A DNA stretch of 64,000 nt from Enterococcus dongliensis (GTDB lineage Bacteria > Bacillota > Bacilli > Lactobacillales > Enterococcaceae): positions 62,001-126,000 of the forward strand of contig NZ_BJDQ01000003.1 in assembly GCF_005405225.1 (NCBI RefSeq). The letters run 5' to 3'. Both the position numbers and the translations under genes were made by a program. Positions 37,025 through 47,434 of the stretch are shown here, in pieces; within the stretch, counting starts at the first letter, position 1; every line of letters starts with the position of its first letter. The notes beneath the pieces were generated by a model that searched no databases, was not told the origin of the DNA, and worked only from the letters and a program-made list of their open reading frames with translations.

Positions 37025-39628
37025 CTACTTGTTAGTCAGTGATTGATTTTGGAACACTAACTGATCATCTAATAACTCAATGGATACTTTTGTGTTTGGC
37101 ATTACCCGACCGGCGATGATTTCTTTGGCTAAAGGTGTCTCAACTTCACGTGTGATAAATCGTTTCAGCGGCCGCGCACCATATTGCGGTTCATAAGCTT
37201 TTTCTGCAATCCAACTTTTTGCATCTTCGGTAATGTCTAATTGAATGTCTTGCTCTTCCAAACGATGTGACAGATGGTGGATAATTTTCTCAACAATCCC
37301 CTTTACATCAGACAAACTTAACGGTGTAAACAAGATTGTATCATCGATTCGATTCAAAAATTCTGGTTTAAAATGCCCCCGTAACATACTTAGGACTTGT
37401 TCCTTTGTCGTCTCGGGGATTACTCCTTCTGCAGTTACACCCTCTAGCAAAATTTGCGAGCCGATATTGCTTGTCATAATCAGAACCGTATTTTTAAAAT
37501 CTACTAACCGTCCTTTGGAATCCGTTAACCGTCCATCATCTAAGACTTGCAGCAAAATATTAAAAACATCCGGATGTGCCTTTTCAATTTCATCAAGTAA
37601 AACAATCGTGTATGGATTTCTCCGAACTGCTTCGGTCAATTGGCCGCCTTCTTCATAGCCAACATAACCTGGAGGTGCTCCAACAAGTCGGGCTACAGAA
37701 TGTTTTTCCATATACTCACTCATGTCAATCCGCACCATGTGTTCTTCTGAATCAAACAGATTTTCAGCCAATGCTTTTGCAAGTTCCGTTTTGCCGACTC
37801 CTGTCGGTCCTAAAAATAAAAAGGAACCTAACGGACGATTAGGATCTTGCAGCCCAGCTCGTGAGCGCAGTACTGCATCACTTACTGCATCTACCGCTTC
37901 ATCCTGACCAATCACTCGTTTATGCAATGTATCATTCAAGTTTAATAATTTTTCTCGTTCTCCTGCTACAAGCTTCGTTACAGGTATCCCGGTTAACCGA
38001 CCAACCACTTGAGCAATCTCATTTTCAGTAACCGATTCTTGGACCATTTTGAGATCATTCTCTTTATTTTTTGCTTCTAGTTCAGCCAATTCTTTTTCTA
38101 ATTTAGGGATGGTTCCATGACGAAGCACTGCTGCACGTTCTAAATCATAATTATTTTCAGCATCTTCTAACTCATGTTTGGCTTGATCAATCTCTGCTCG
38201 TTTGTTAGAAACTACGTTCACTTCTTCTTTTTCGGTTTCCCATTGTAGTTTCATCGCATTAGTTTCTTCGCGAAGATTAGCCAATTCTTCTTGTAAGTTT
38301 TCCAAACGTTTTTTACTAGCATCATCGCTTTCTTTTTTCAACGCAGCTTCTTCGATTTCTAATTGCATCAAGCGGCGAGTTACCTGATCAAGCTCGGTTG
38401 GCATCGAGTTCATTTCGACTCGGATGCTTGCACTTGCTTCATCGATAAGGTCGATTGCTTTATCGGGTAAAAATCGATCCGTAATATAACGATCAGATAA
38501 TGTTGCTGCTGCTACCAGTGCATTATCATGGATATTTACACCATGGTGGATTTCAAAACGCTCTTTCAATCCTCGTAAGATGCTGATCGTATCTTCTACG
38601 GTCGGCTCTTTTACTAAGACTTTTTGGAAACGCCGTTCTAGAGCTTTATCTTTTTCCATGTATTGACGGTATTCATCTAATGTCGTCGCGCCAATCAAGT
38701 GTAATTCACCGCGTGCTAACATCGGTTTTAATAAATTTCCGGCATCCATGCTTCCTTCAGTTTTACCAGCTCCAACGATATTATGAATCTCGTCAATAAA
38801 TAATAAGATGCGGCCATCTGCTTTTTTGACTTCTTTTAAAACCGCTTTTAATCGTTCTTCAAATTCTCCACGGAATTTTGCCCCAGCGATTAATGAACCC
38901 ATATCTAAAGAAAAGACTGTCTTGTCTTTTAAATTCTCAGGTACATCTTTGCGAACAATCCGCTGAGCTAGACCTTCCACGATAGCCGTTTTACCAACTC
39001 CGGGTTCGCCGATCAAGACCGGGTTATTCTTTGTTTTCCGCGAAAGGATTCGGATTACATCCCGGATTTCTTCGTCACGCCCGATAATGGGGTCTTGTTT
39101 TCCATTTTTAACTTGTTTTACTAAGTCAACGCCATATTTTTCTAATGCTTTATAGGTTTCTTCTTGATTTTGCGAAGTCACTCGATCTCCTCCTCGCATG
39201 TCTTCAATATTTTTTTGTAATTCTTTTTCATTCAATCCTTGCTGAACCAAATAGTTCGTCAAAGAATAGTTTTTCAATTTCATCAATGCTAAAATAACAA
39301 TCTCTGTTGATAAGAAATCATCGTTAAAATTCTCACGTAATTTATCTGCTTCGTTTAATAGCGTAAATAGATTTTGACTTAGATTTTGGCCATATTGAAC
39401 ATTACCGCTTACCGTCGGATATCCATCGAGCACTTTATCGACCTCATGTTCAAACTGATCAACATCAATCCCTGCATCTGTATAAAAATTCCGAGCAAAA
39501 TGATTTGGCTGTAAAAAAATTTTCCATACATGAGCGATATCAATTTCTTGATGCTGTCTCGTCATTGCAATTTGCTGTGCTTCTGCAATGGTCTCTTGTA
39601 AAGTTGTCGTCATTTTTTCGATATTCAT
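37025..39628 (-). CDS. clpB: Disaggregating chaperone ClpB
   Basis: Hexameric AAA+ chaperone (867 aa) that resolubilizes protein aggregates with DnaK. In order: Clp N-domain (to about residue 145), AAA-1 with Walker [14 protein letters not shown] and Walker [11 protein letters not shown], a coiled-coil middle domain (about 400-515, high Glu/Lys/Leu), AAA-2 with [16 protein letters not shown] and [13 protein letters not shown], and the C-terminal domain. There is no ClpP-binding IGF loop. Start at 39628 chosen because CGGAGG lies 7 bp upstream. A CtsR operator covers its promoter, marking it as a class III heat-shock gene. Confidence 0.96.
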   Translation of the reverse strand: MNIEKMTTTLQETIAEAQQIAMTRQHQEIDIAHVWKIFLQPNHFARNFYTDAGIDVDQFEHEVDKVLDGYPTVSGNVQYGQNLSQNLFTLLNEADKLRENFNDDFLSTEIVILALMKLKNYSLTNYLVQQGLNEKELQKNIEDMRGGDRVTSQNQEETYKALEKYGVDLVKQVKNGKQDPIIGRDEEIRDVIRILSRKTKNNPVLIGEPGVGKTAIVEGLAQRIVRKDVPENLKDKTVFSLDMGSLIAGAKFRGEFEERLKAVLKEVKKADGRILLFIDEIHNIVGAGKTEGSMDAGNLLKPMLARGELHLIGATTLDEYRQYMEKDKALERRFQKVLVKEPTVEDTISILRGLKERFEIHHGVNIHDNALVAAATLSDRYITDRFLPDKAIDLIDEASASIRVEMNSMPTELDQVTRRLMQLEIEEAALKKESDDASKKRLENLQEELANLREETNAMKLQWETEKEEVNVVSNKRAEIDQAKHELEDAENNYDLERAAVLRHGTIPKLEKELAELEAKNKENDLKMVQESVTENEIAQVVGRLTGIPVTKLVAGEREKLLNLNDTLHKRVIGQDEAVDAVSDAVLRSRAGLQDPNRPLGSFLFLGPTGVGKTELAKALAENLFDSEEHMVRIDMSEYMEKHSVARLVGAPPGYVGYEEGGQLTEAVRRNPYTIVLLDEIEKAHPDVFNILLQVLDDGRLTDSKGRLVDFKNTVLIMTSNIGSQILLEGVTAEGVIPETTKEQVLSMLRGHFKPEFLNRIDDTILFTPLSLSDVKGIVEKIIHHLSHRLEEQDIQLDITEDAKSWIAEKAYEPQYGARPLKRFITREVETPLAKEIIAGRVMPNTKVSIELLDDQLVFQNQSLTNK

Positions 39629-39666
39629 AGACATACCTCCGACATGATTATTTGTTTCCAAATAAA

Positions 39667-39695
39667 AGTATATATCATTGGTCAGTGAAGGTCAA
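39667..39695 (-). promoter_or_regulatory. clpB promoter
   Basis: Minus strand: TTGACC (39695-39690), 17 bp, TATACT (39672-39667). The -35 and spacer are covered by the CtsR box. Confidence 0.85.
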
Positions 39696-39696
39696 A
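39680..39696 (+). promoter_or_regulatory. CtsR operator upstream of clpB
   Basis: Plus strand GGTCAGT-GAA-GGTCAAA: the heptad direct repeat with a 3-bp NAN spacer recognised by CtsR. The second heptad is perfect, the first has two mismatches. Binding would block the -35, so clpB should be induced by heat. Confidence 0.8.
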
Positions 39697-39785
39697 TAAT
39701 ACATTTACTAAAAGCAACAGTTTTTATTATGAAGAAAATAAAAATAATGCTACAATTTTCTCAATACTAGAAAGTGAGTGATTCC

Positions 39786-40796
39786 ATGATTTCACGTGTC
39801 ATCGGATTTGAAAAAGGGTTTCCACTTTCAAATGGAAATCAGTTTGAAGCCTACGAAGTAATGCTTCCTAAAGTAAATAAATTTGATCTTATCGTAAAAA
39901 ATTTAGCGGTATCTATCAACCCCATTGATACAAAATTAAGACAAAGTGGTAAAGGAATCCCTCAACCTCATGTTCTCGGCTTTGATAGTGTGGGTATCGT
40001 GACTCAGATGGGCAGTAAAGTTGAAAATATCCAAATTGGTGATCGAATCCTTTTTGCCGGTACGACTAGACGCTTTGGCAGTTATAGCGAATGTCAAGTT
40101 GTTGATTCGCGGATTGTTGCTAAACTACCAAATGAGATTACGACCGATGAAGCAGCAGCTTTACCATTGACCTTTATCACTGCTTTTGAAATGTTATTTG
40201 AAAAAATGGGACTGATTGCTGAAGAAAATCAAAACGATGGCGAGATTTTGATCATCAACGGGGCTGGCGGAGTCGGCTCGATTGCCACACAGCTAGCTAA
40301 ATGGGCTGGTCTGACAGTGATTACTACTGCTTCTCGGGAGGAAAGCAAAGACTGGGCCAAAAAAATGGGCGCAGATTATGTCATCGATCATCACAAAAAT
40401 TTAACAAAACAAGTAAATAAACTCGGCTATCGATTATTGCCGAATATCTTGATTCTTCATTCTACCGATCACTACTTTGATGAGATGTGTGATCTACTTG
40501 AACCATTTGGTCATCTTGGCTCCATTGTCGGTTCTAATAAAGATCTAAATTTGGCAAAATTAAAAAATAAATCTGGCAGTTTCGATTGGGAATACATGTT
40601 TGCTAAGACAGATTATGATTTTGCTATTGCTTCTCAAGGAACGATTTTAGAACTACTCGTTCGATTATTGCAAGAAAAAAAGATTCAAAGTACGTTGACG
40701 AAGATTCTTCCAGGATTTTCGCCCGATGTTTTCTATCAAGCGCATCAATTCATCGAAGAAGATAAAATGATTGGAAAACTTGTCATCCATTACTAA
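39786..40796 (+). CDS. Zinc-type alcohol dehydrogenase-like / quinone oxidoreductase family protein
   Basis: Medium-chain dehydrogenase/reductase of 336 aa. N-terminal GroES-like half (NLAVSINPIDTKLRQSG, HVLGFDSVGIVTQMG) and C-terminal NADPH-binding Rossmann half (IINGAGGVGSIATQLAKWAGLTVITT). The catalytic-zinc cysteine and histidine ligands of true alcohol dehydrogenases are missing, so it is a zinc-free quinone-oxidoreductase type. Substrate unknown. Start at 39786 chosen over an in-frame GTG at 39774 because the GTGAGTG stretch acts as the ribosome site. It is divergent from clpB and ends at a shared terminator. Confidence 0.85.
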   Translation: MISRVIGFEKGFPLSNGNQFEAYEVMLPKVNKFDLIVKNLAVSINPIDTKLRQSGKGIPQPHVLGFDSVGIVTQMGSKVENIQIGDRILFAGTTRRFGSYSECQVVDSRIVAKLPNEITTDEAAALPLTFITAFEMLFEKMGLIAEENQNDGEILIINGAGGVGSIATQLAKWAGLTVITTASREESKDWAKKMGADYVIDHHKNLTKQVNKLGYRLLPNILILHSTDHYFDEMCDLLEPFGHLGSIVGSNKDLNLAKLKNKSGSFDWEYMFAKTDYDFAIASQGTILELLVRLLQEKKIQSTLTKILPGFSPDVFYQAHQFIEEDKMIGKLVIHY

Positions 40797-40798
40797 AC

Positions 40799-40837
40799 AA
40801 AAAGAAGTTAACGTATTACTCGTTAACTTCTTTTTTT
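40799..40837. terminator. Bidirectional terminator between converging genes
   Basis: AAGAAGTTAACG, loop TATTACT, CGTTAACTTCTT with A and T flanks. It ends the plus-strand oxidoreductase and overlaps the stop of the minus-strand membrane protein. Confidence 0.93.
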
Positions 40838-41851
40838 GGCTTTTTTAAATTCATGATTGATCTGGCGCTGTTTGTTGAACAAAACATAGATCATGCCGAT
40901 CAAAAAGGGCAATAGATACGTAGCATAACGGTATAAAAGTAATGAAGATACTGCATCCACCTTGCCTACCACATTTCGAAATAATAATACATAAACAAAT
41001 TCAAACCCGCCGATTCCTCCTGGAGCTGGTAAAACTCCTCCAAGAATTACAGTGAAGCTGATTAGTGCTACCGTTAACCAAATATCAATTGTAGGATGTT
41101 CTTGTACTAAAATAAAAAATGGCAAAAAATACCAGACTACTAACTTTGCCATATTTGAGCAAAATACACGGATAACAGCATTTCGATCATGAATAAAGGC
41201 TTTGATTGCTGCACGTAACGAATAAACTTGATTGTTTATTCGATCGACTATATCACGTAATTTTTGATGTTTGAACCATCGATTGCAAAAAATGATCAAT
41301 AAAACTTGCGCATTGATATTCAAACTTAAGATCAATAAAACTGAGACGATCAGTAAGGTCACAAAGATTCCAGCGATGACCAAAAACGTCCCATTGGTGA
41401 TATATCGTTGGATTGCATCATTTTTTACAACCAAAAAAAATAATGCCCAAATCATCAAGGCAATCTTATAAGTGATCATTCTTAACGCACTCGTACCGGT
41501 CCCTTCAGAATACCTCAGCTTTTTTTTATGATAATAAATAACTTCAGATACAATCGATCCCGTCCCAAAGGTTACGACTCGATAAAAGGTTGCATAGGCT
41601 GATGCAAAAAAGCCATCACGTATAGAAAATTCGCGATTAAATTCATTTGCGATATTTTTAATGGTATAACCTTCGATCACTTGACTGATTACTCCAAACA
41701 TTGTGACGCCTAAAAGAACGGGCCAGGAGGTCTTCCCAAGTTCAGTAAAGATTTCACTTAGAGAATCTCGAATAACAAAAATAATCACACCGATCATTAC
41801 GACAAACAACAAAATATTTAAAATCAATTTCCGATTGATTGCTACATTCAT
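40823..41851 (-). CDS. YbhN/UPF0104-type integral membrane protein (lysylphosphatidylglycerol synthase TM family)
   Basis: 342 aa with about 8 hydrophobic segments. The C-terminal PAPGGIGGFEFVYVLLF is the signature of the flippase-like region found in MprF and YbhN proteins; the MprF lysyl-transferase domain is absent. The last residues are strongly basic (KKAKKRS). A lipid-translocation role is inferred from the family only. GGGGATA precedes the ATG. It appears to be monocistronic, bounded by the composite terminator of pepT on one side. Confidence 0.85.
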   Translation of the reverse strand: MNVAINRKLILNILLFVVMIGVIIFVIRDSLSEIFTELGKTSWPVLLGVTMFGVISQVIEGYTIKNIANEFNREFSIRDGFFASAYATFYRVVTFGTGSIVSEVIYYHKKKLRYSEGTGTSALRMITYKIALMIWALFFLVVKNDAIQRYITNGTFLVIAGIFVTLLIVSVLLILSLNINAQVLLIIFCNRWFKHQKLRDIVDRINNQVYSLRAAIKAFIHDRNAVIRVFCSNMAKLVVWYFLPFFILVQEHPTIDIWLTVALISFTVILGGVLPAPGGIGGFEFVYVLLFRNVVGKVDAVSSLLLYRYATYLLPFLIGMIYVLFNKQRQINHEFKKAKKRS

Positions 41852-41903
41852 TTTTTATCCCCATTTTTTCTTTATTGCTCTAGCCTACCACATGCTAAAG
41901 GGC

Positions 41904-41991
41904 AAAAAAAGAAAAAGCTTCAAGTTTTGCGGTCCCCTCAAGAGTTGGAGAAAAATCAACTCTCAAGAAGACCGCCGTTCCCAAAGCTTTT
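41904..41991 (-). terminator. Large composite terminator after pepT
   Basis: Three nested inverted repeats: AAAAGCTT/AAGCTTTT outside, GCGGTC/GACCGC in the middle and AGAGTTG/CAACTCT inside, spanning 88 bp. On the minus strand they are followed by TTTTTCTTTTTTT. Longer and more layered than the other terminators here. Confidence 0.75.
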
Positions 41992-41999
41992 ACTTCATT

Positions 42000-43229
42000 T
42001 TATTTAGCATTGTTTTCAATAATCTTGACGATTACGTCCACTGCTTTTTCCATCGTTTGCAATGAAACAAATTCAAATCGTCCATGCATATTTTCAGCAC
42101 CAGCAAAAATATTTGGTGTTGGGATTCCCATGAATGAAATCTTTGAGCCGTCAGTTCCGCCACGAATCGGTTCAATAATTGGTGTCACACCGACTTCTTC
42201 CATAGCACCTTTAGCAAGCTCAATCACACTCATATCTTTTTCAATGATCTCACCCATATTGTAATATTGATCATGCATCTCGATGTCAACACGTTCTTGA
42301 TCAAATTGACTATTCATTTTTTCTTGGATATCAGTGATTATTTGTTTCCGAGCTTCAAACTTATCACGATCATGATCCCGAATGATATATGTCATCTTCG
42401 CTTCTTCAACATTTCCGTTTAAAGCTAATAAATGATAAAAACCTTGACGTCCATCTGTTTTTTCCGGACGTTCATCTTCAGGTAATTGATTATGGAAATC
42501 AATCGCCATTTGCAATGCATTAATCATCGTATTTTTAGCAGTTCCCGGATGAACATTTTTCCCATGCATCGTGATCTCAGCTTGTGCAGCACTAAATGTT
42601 TCATATTGCAATTCACCGATAGGACCACCATCCATAGTGTAAGCAAAATCTGTATTGAATTCCTTAACATCAAATTTGTCCGCGCCAATCCCAATTTCTT
42701 CATCTGGACCAAACCCAACCCGTACTTCACCATGTTTGATTTCTGGATGCTTGATTAAATATTCCATCGCCGTCATGATTTCAGCGATTCCAGATTTATC
42801 ATCAGAACCTAATAAAGTTGAACCATCAGTCGTAATCAACGTTTGACCAGCATAGTTCTTCAAATTAGGAAAATCTTTTACATTCAAAGTATATTTTCCG
42901 GCAGCATCCAACTTGATTGTAGATTCACCATCATAATTTTCAACAATCTGTGGATTGACATTTTCTGCATTGAAGTCAGCGGTATCCATGTGAGAGATAA
43001 AACCGATCGTTCGTGTTTCTTTGTCCAAATTGCTTGGTAAAGTAGCGATCACATAGCCGTTTCCTTCGTTATAAGCAATATCTTTCATGCCGATTTCTTC
43101 TAGTTCTTTCATCAGGGTATGGGCAAATGCCACCTGTGTTTGCGTTGAAGGGGTTGTGGTGCTTGTCGCATCAGAACGAGTTTCTGTCTTCACATAGTCT
43201 AAAAAACGTGGTAATAAATTTTCGTACAT
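42000..43229 (-). CDS. pepT: Peptidase T (tripeptidase)
   Basis: Cytoplasmic zinc aminopeptidase (409 aa) that removes the N-terminal residue from tripeptides. M20B family: [11 protein letters not shown] gives the first metal His and the catalytic Asp; [14 protein letters not shown] gives the bridging Asp; [13 protein letters not shown] the catalytic Glu; the final metal His is in [16 protein letters not shown] dimerization lid domain occupies about residues 205-310. AAAGGAGAGAG precedes the ATG. Downstream of nif3-like by 23 bp, so possibly co-transcribed with it. Confidence 0.96.
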   Translation of the reverse strand: MYENLLPRFLDYVKTETRSDATSTTTPSTQTQVAFAHTLMKELEEIGMKDIAYNEGNGYVIATLPSNLDKETRTIGFISHMDTADFNAENVNPQIVENYDGESTIKLDAAGKYTLNVKDFPNLKNYAGQTLITTDGSTLLGSDDKSGIAEIMTAMEYLIKHPEIKHGEVRVGFGPDEEIGIGADKFDVKEFNTDFAYTMDGGPIGELQYETFSAAQAEITMHGKNVHPGTAKNTMINALQMAIDFHNQLPEDERPEKTDGRQGFYHLLALNGNVEEAKMTYIIRDHDRDKFEARKQIITDIQEKMNSQFDQERVDIEMHDQYYNMGEIIEKDMSVIELAKGAMEEVGVTPIIEPIRGGTDGSKISFMGIPTPNIFAGAENMHGRFEFVSLQTMEKAVDVIVKIIENNAK

Positions 43230-43252
43230 CTTACTCTCTCCTTTAATGCTAT

Positions 43253-44368
43253 TTATTTAAATGAAAAAGGATTTGTAGAAACATCCGATGAAAAGATCTC
43301 AACGTCCCAGCCTTCTTCATTTTTCCATTGGTTAAATAAAGCCACCATTTTTTCTTTACATAGCGACTCAATATAGTGTCCCGGATCAATCACTACCATC
43401 CCTGTTTCTTGCATGTCATGAGCAGTATGATAATAAACATCACCAGTGATATATACATCTGCTTGGGCAGCTACAGCATGGGGATAAAACTTTTCACCGC
43501 TGCCTCCGCAGATTGCTACTCGTTTAATTGTTTCTTTAGCTGCATGGGGATAAACTACTCGCAGACCTTCTAATGAAAAAACTTTTTTGACTTTCGCAAT
43601 AAAATCTTCCGTAGACAATTCTTCTTTTAAATTCCCTACTCGACCGATCCCAAATTTTTCTGACAAATTGTCTAGTCGATAAATATCATATGCTGGTTCC
43701 TCATATGGATGGGCAGCTAATAATGCAGCGATTACTTCTGATTGTCTTGTTTCCGGGAAGATCACTTCAACTTTACTTTCTTGGACTTGTTCTGGTACAT
43801 TTGGCGAACCAATCGTCGGCATCGCCTGTTCATTTGGGGTAAAACGCCCGGTCCCGTTAACAGTAAATGACGTTGCCTGATAATTTCCTTGTTCACCAGC
43901 TCCAGCTTCCGCTAATGCAAGACGCATTTTTTTTGCATCAGTTTGCGGAACATAAACAGCCAGTTTTTTCATTTGAACTATATGAGTCTGAATCAGATAC
44001 TCGGTGTCAAAAACATCCAACGCCTCACAAAACCAGTCATTTAGACCATTAGGGATAATATCCATATTGGTATGAGCCGCATAAACCGCAATATCATGCT
44101 TAATGAGTTCTGCATACATTTTAGTTTGGACCTCATCTGTCGTCAGACGTGAAATCGGACGAAAAATCGGTGGATGTTTTACAATCAATAGATCGATTTT
44201 TTTAGCAATCGCTTCTTCAACAACTACTGGGCGAACATCTAAACTCATCATGATTCGTTTAACTTCTTTATTCAACGTACCAATATGCAGTCCAACTGGA
44301 TCGCCTTCTTCTGCTAACCACTCAGGACAATATCGTTTAAAACGTTGGATAAATTCATTTCCCTGCAT
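43253..44368 (-). CDS. Nif3-like dinuclear metal-binding protein (YqfO type)
   Basis: 371 aa. The N- and C-terminal thirds form the Nif3 fold with metal ligands in VKHPPIFRP and the later [11 protein letters not shown] and PGHYIES; the middle insertion (about residues 130-235, [34 protein letters not shown]) is the PII/CutA-like domain of YqfO. In some bacteria such proteins act as GTP cyclohydrolase-like or metal chaperone factors, but the role is not settled. Start at 44368 follows AAGGAGG; the gene overlaps the end of trmK by 14 bp, the conserved trmK-yqfO pair. Confidence 0.87.
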   Translation of the reverse strand: MQGNEFIQRFKRYCPEWLAEEGDPVGLHIGTLNKEVKRIMMSLDVRPVVVEEAIAKKIDLLIVKHPPIFRPISRLTTDEVQTKMYAELIKHDIAVYAAHTNMDIIPNGLNDWFCEALDVFDTEYLIQTHIVQMKKLAVYVPQTDAKKMRLALAEAGAGEQGNYQATSFTVNGTGRFTPNEQAMPTIGSPNVPEQVQESKVEVIFPETRQSEVIAALLAAHPYEEPAYDIYRLDNLSEKFGIGRVGNLKEELSTEDFIAKVKKVFSLEGLRVVYPHAAKETIKRVAICGGSGEKFYPHAVAAQADVYITGDVYYHTAHDMQETGMVVIDPGHYIESLCKEKMVALFNQWKNEEGWDVEIFSSDVSTNPFSFK

Positions 44369-45068
44369 CGGCAAGTACCTCCTTGATCCATTTGATCTCT
44401 TGTGCGACGTTTTCGATTTTTTTTGCGACATCTTGATCACTTTGGCGCAAGCTAGCGAGTATCTTTTCACTTTTTATCAATTTATGGCGCCATTTTTCAA
44501 GAAAGATAGAATTTTTTTCCTTCAGTAAAACCGGACCAAAAAAAAGTTCTTTAGCAGAATACTCTGGAGTCGTTTCTACTTTTTCAGCTACGATTATTTC
44601 GTAGATTTTTTGATTTTCGGCCACGATTGCTTCATCCGTAAGTTGATAATTTTCATTAACTAACCATGTACGTAATTGGCGTTCACCAACATTCGGCTGT
44701 AAAATCAAACGCTCTTTGCCTGACAGACGCTGATTTTCTTTGCCTCGTTGCAAAATGTCCCGAATCAGCACACCGCCCATGCCGCAGATTGTAACGGTAG
44801 AAACATGATCATTTAACACAACTGCATCTAGTCCATCTGCTAAACGAACATCTATTTTTTCTGTTAGACCATTTTTAGCGACTTGCTTTTTGGCAGATTC
44901 ATAGGGACCAACGACCACTTCACCAGCGATACCATGAGCTATCTTTCCTTGCAGCATCAAAGCCACTGGCAAATAAGCATGATCGGAGCCGATGTCTGCT
45001 AAAATAGCTCCTTGCGGCACAAATTCCGCAGCTTTTTGTAAACGATTCGATAAATCTTTGGCGTTCAT
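44355..45068 (-). CDS. trmK: tRNA (adenine(22)-N1)-methyltransferase TrmK
   Basis: SAM-dependent enzyme (237 aa) that makes m1A22 in tRNA. N-terminal Rossmann methyltransferase: ILADIGSDHAYLPVAL is the SAM-binding motif I, VTICGMGG holds motif IV and LILQPNVGERQLRTWL follows. The C-terminal third (about 175-237) is a charged coiled coil, characteristic of TrmK. An extended -10 promoter lies 20 bp upstream, directly after the dnaI terminator. Confidence 0.92.
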   Translation of the reverse strand: MNAKDLSNRLQKAAEFVPQGAILADIGSDHAYLPVALMLQGKIAHGIAGEVVVGPYESAKKQVAKNGLTEKIDVRLADGLDAVVLNDHVSTVTICGMGGVLIRDILQRGKENQRLSGKERLILQPNVGERQLRTWLVNENYQLTDEAIVAENQKIYEIIVAEKVETTPEYSAKELFFGPVLLKEKNSIFLEKWRHKLIKSEKILASLRQSDQDVAKKIENVAQEIKWIKEVLADAGK

Positions 45069-45088
45069 TTCTTCACATCCTAAAATAG

Positions 45089-45097
45089 ATTATAACA
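45089..45097 (-). promoter_or_regulatory. Extended -10 promoter of trmK
   Basis: Minus strand TGTTATAAT, perfect -10 with the TG extension. No proper -35, because the 17-bp position falls in the GC-rich stem of the upstream terminator. Confidence 0.5.
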
Positions 45098-45103
45098 CTC
45101 CTT

Positions 45104-45176
45104 AAAAAAAGCGCCCCTAAAAAAGAGCTAAATGACAGCGCTTTTTAATAGGGCGTTTGCTTTTTTCTAAGAGAAT
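45104..45176 (-). terminator. Composite terminator after dnaI
   Basis: Nested stems: AAAAAAGC/GCTTTTTT outside, CGCCC/GGGGCG inside and AAAAAGCGCT/AGCTCTTTTTT in the centre. Ends on the minus strand in CTTTTTTT. Confidence 0.75.
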
Positions 45177-45185
45177 TTTCGCTTT

Positions 45186-46112
45186 TTAACCGTTTCGACG
45201 ATTTTCACCGACCATAAAGATTTCTTTACTTAAATAACGTATACGTTCCATGATTCGCTGTGCCTTCAGCGGTTCTTCATCTCCACGTTGAGTAACAGAC
45301 AGATGTTGTTCCAGTTGTTCCATATTAAAATTGGAAGAAAAGAACGTCGGTAGTTGTTCTTGCATACGATGTTGTAAGATTACACCTAAAACTTCATCTC
45401 GGATCCACGCACTCATAGAATCCGCCCCGATATCGTCAATCATTAAAATCGGTGCGTGCTTGACTTCGTTCAACTTAGGACCCACTTGATCTTTTGAAAT
45501 TGCTTGCTTCATTTCACCAGCAAAAGTGGGAAAATGTAACAGGGTCGTCTCAAAGCCTTTAACAGCTAATTCATGGGCCACCGCTCCTAATAAATAGGTT
45601 TTCCCCACTCCAAATCCACCGACTAAATACAAAGCTTTATGAAATTGTTTAGGGGCTTCTTCATAGTGATCAATAAAATCCAATGAGGCAGCTAATGCTT
45701 CCAGCCGACCAGATGTGTTATCAAATGTCCGAATAGAGGCACCTCGAATATCTTTAGGCATATCTAAAGAATTCACGCGATTACGGATTTCTTCTTCTCG
45801 TTTCAAGCGTAGTAATTCATCTGTTGGGACGTACGTGACATCAATGAAATGAAAGTTTAAGCTCAACTGCGGTTCATAACCTGGCGCAATCATAGTAGGA
45901 TCGGAAGCTAGATATTTCTTCTTTTCTTGCACAAATTCGTACAGTTTTGCAAAAGATTTCTCGATGTCTGCTTGCGTCAATTTTTCTTTATGCTCTTCAA
46001 TAAATTGGCGCACATCCTCATCTGCTAAGATCTCTTCCATCATTTGTCGGTAGCGGCCATCGATTCCGCGACTTTTTATGATGCGATTCAATTCTTTTCC
46101 GACATCTTCCAT
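45186..46112 (-). CDS. dnaI: Primosomal protein DnaI (helicase loader)
   Basis: AAA+ ATPase (308 aa) that loads the replicative helicase onto DNA during initiation and restart. N-terminal helicase-binding domain (about residues 1-105), then the ATPase core with Walker A GGFGVGKT at 165-172, Walker B ILMIDDIGAD and sensor STNFN-like SSNFN. The ATG overlaps the dnaB stop by one base, so the two are translated together. Confidence 0.95.
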   Translation of the reverse strand: MEDVGKELNRIIKSRGIDGRYRQMMEEILADEDVRQFIEEHKEKLTQADIEKSFAKLYEFVQEKKKYLASDPTMIAPGYEPQLSLNFHFIDVTYVPTDELLRLKREEEIRNRVNSLDMPKDIRGASIRTFDNTSGRLEALAASLDFIDHYEEAPKQFHKALYLVGGFGVGKTYLLGAVAHELAVKGFETTLLHFPTFAGEMKQAISKDQVGPKLNEVKHAPILMIDDIGADSMSAWIRDEVLGVILQHRMQEQLPTFFSSNFNMEQLEQHLSVTQRGDEEPLKAQRIMERIRYLSKEIFMVGENRRNG

Positions 46113-47422
46113 TAATCGTCACCTTCTTTGCTTAAATATTGTGCTAATTTGCGGTTTAATTCGGCTTCTTTTTCAGGAGCCAATCTCGTTTCTTTTGGCG
46201 GCTGTTTGATATGTTCTGGTAACGTCTCTTTACGGACAGTCCCTCGTTTTTGATAAGTTGGCCGATTTGTCTGTGTTTTAACTAGCTGCTGACTATTCTC
46301 ACGCACATGTGCGATCGCGCCTTCTGGTGTAGTGATTTTTTTCTGTGCCCAATCATTAGCAATTGCATGTAAATAATTGGCATTGATTACAGCCTGATCT
46401 TTGATCACTAAAATATAATTAATGATAATATTGATCACACTTTTAGGCAGTAAATTACGACCAATCAAATCTTCCAATAATCGGACTTCTGTATTGGTTT
46501 CAAAGCCGCCCTTTTCCCGTTTGATTGCTCGTAAAAAAGTTACCGGTGCGATTTTTTTACTTTGAGTGATGATTTCTAATTCTTGTGCTGAAAATGTTGC
46601 GGTACTTTCGGCAGTTTCTTTTGAAGCTGTTTCTTTTTTTACTGAAACATTGGGTCGTTTTTCTTTATTGATCAATTGCCGTAAATACTTAAAGTTCAGA
46701 CCATTTTTTTCACCAGCTGCAGCTTTTGCTACATATTCTGCTAAATCTAATTCATTCAATCCGTAGAGTGTTTGGAATGTTTGTAATTTTTCTCGTTCTT
46801 CAACGCTTAGTACCAAATTGAAGCGTTTCACTTGTTGAGCAAACAACGACCAATCGAAGTCTGTTTTAGTAGTAAAAGTTTCTTGAGTATCTTCTAACGT
46901 CTCACTTTGACTACTAAACGCTTGTTCATCTAAGCGATAAACATCTCGAAAACGTTTGGTGATATTTTTGATAGTGTCTTTAGCAAATGTCTTTGGTTTA
47001 AATCGCTCAACCAGTCGTTCATAGCGGCCTTTTCCAATCTTATCTAATAATAGATAGGACATTAAAGGATCTTGGAAAAATTTGCTTGGAACTAATGGTG
47101 ACCGTAGTTGATAGATCAAACTCAGCCCAATCTCGTGATCAGTCTGTTGATAACTTTCTAATAAACCAATGCCTTCAAGACGCTCACGTGCTTTAACTAG
47201 ATTCATCAAACCGATATCAATAGCTGCTAATAAATCTGTATGCATCAGACTAGGACTTTTGCCTTCCAATGTAATATCACTTACTAAAGTTAAATACAAA
47301 CTTGAAGCAGTACTACCAATGATTGGTTGATATAAATATAGCAATGCATCCTGTTGACTTTGATCAAGTTGCGGCTCACCGTAAACCGTGTAAAAAGTGC
47401 TGGGTTTCAGTTCTTCTGCCAC
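46112..47422 (-). CDS. dnaB: Replication initiation and membrane attachment protein DnaB
   Basis: Gram-positive DnaB (436 aa), a co-loader of the replicative helicase with DnaD and DnaI; not the helicase itself. N-terminal winged-helix region (about 20-130) and the DDBH2-type region (about 300-370, NIIINYILVIKDQAVINANYLHAIANDWAQ) contain the conserved aromatic and basic residues. The start is GTG with AGGAGG 7 bp upstream. Middle gene of nrdR-dnaB-dnaI. Confidence 0.94.
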   Translation of the reverse strand: MAEELKPSTFYTVYGEPQLDQSQQDALLYLYQPIIGSTASSLYLTLVSDITLEGKSPSLMHTDLLAAIDIGLMNLVKARERLEGIGLLESYQQTDHEIGLSLIYQLRSPLVPSKFFQDPLMSYLLLDKIGKGRYERLVERFKPKTFAKDTIKNITKRFRDVYRLDEQAFSSQSETLEDTQETFTTKTDFDWSLFAQQVKRFNLVLSVEEREKLQTFQTLYGLNELDLAEYVAKAAAGEKNGLNFKYLRQLINKEKRPNVSVKKETASKETAESTATFSAQELEIITQSKKIAPVTFLRAIKREKGGFETNTEVRLLEDLIGRNLLPKSVINIIINYILVIKDQAVINANYLHAIANDWAQKKITTPEGAIAHVRENSQQLVKTQTNRPTYQKRGTVRKETLPEHIKQPPKETRLAPEKEAELNRKLAQYLSKEGDD

Positions 47423-47434
47423 TAAAAATGCCTC

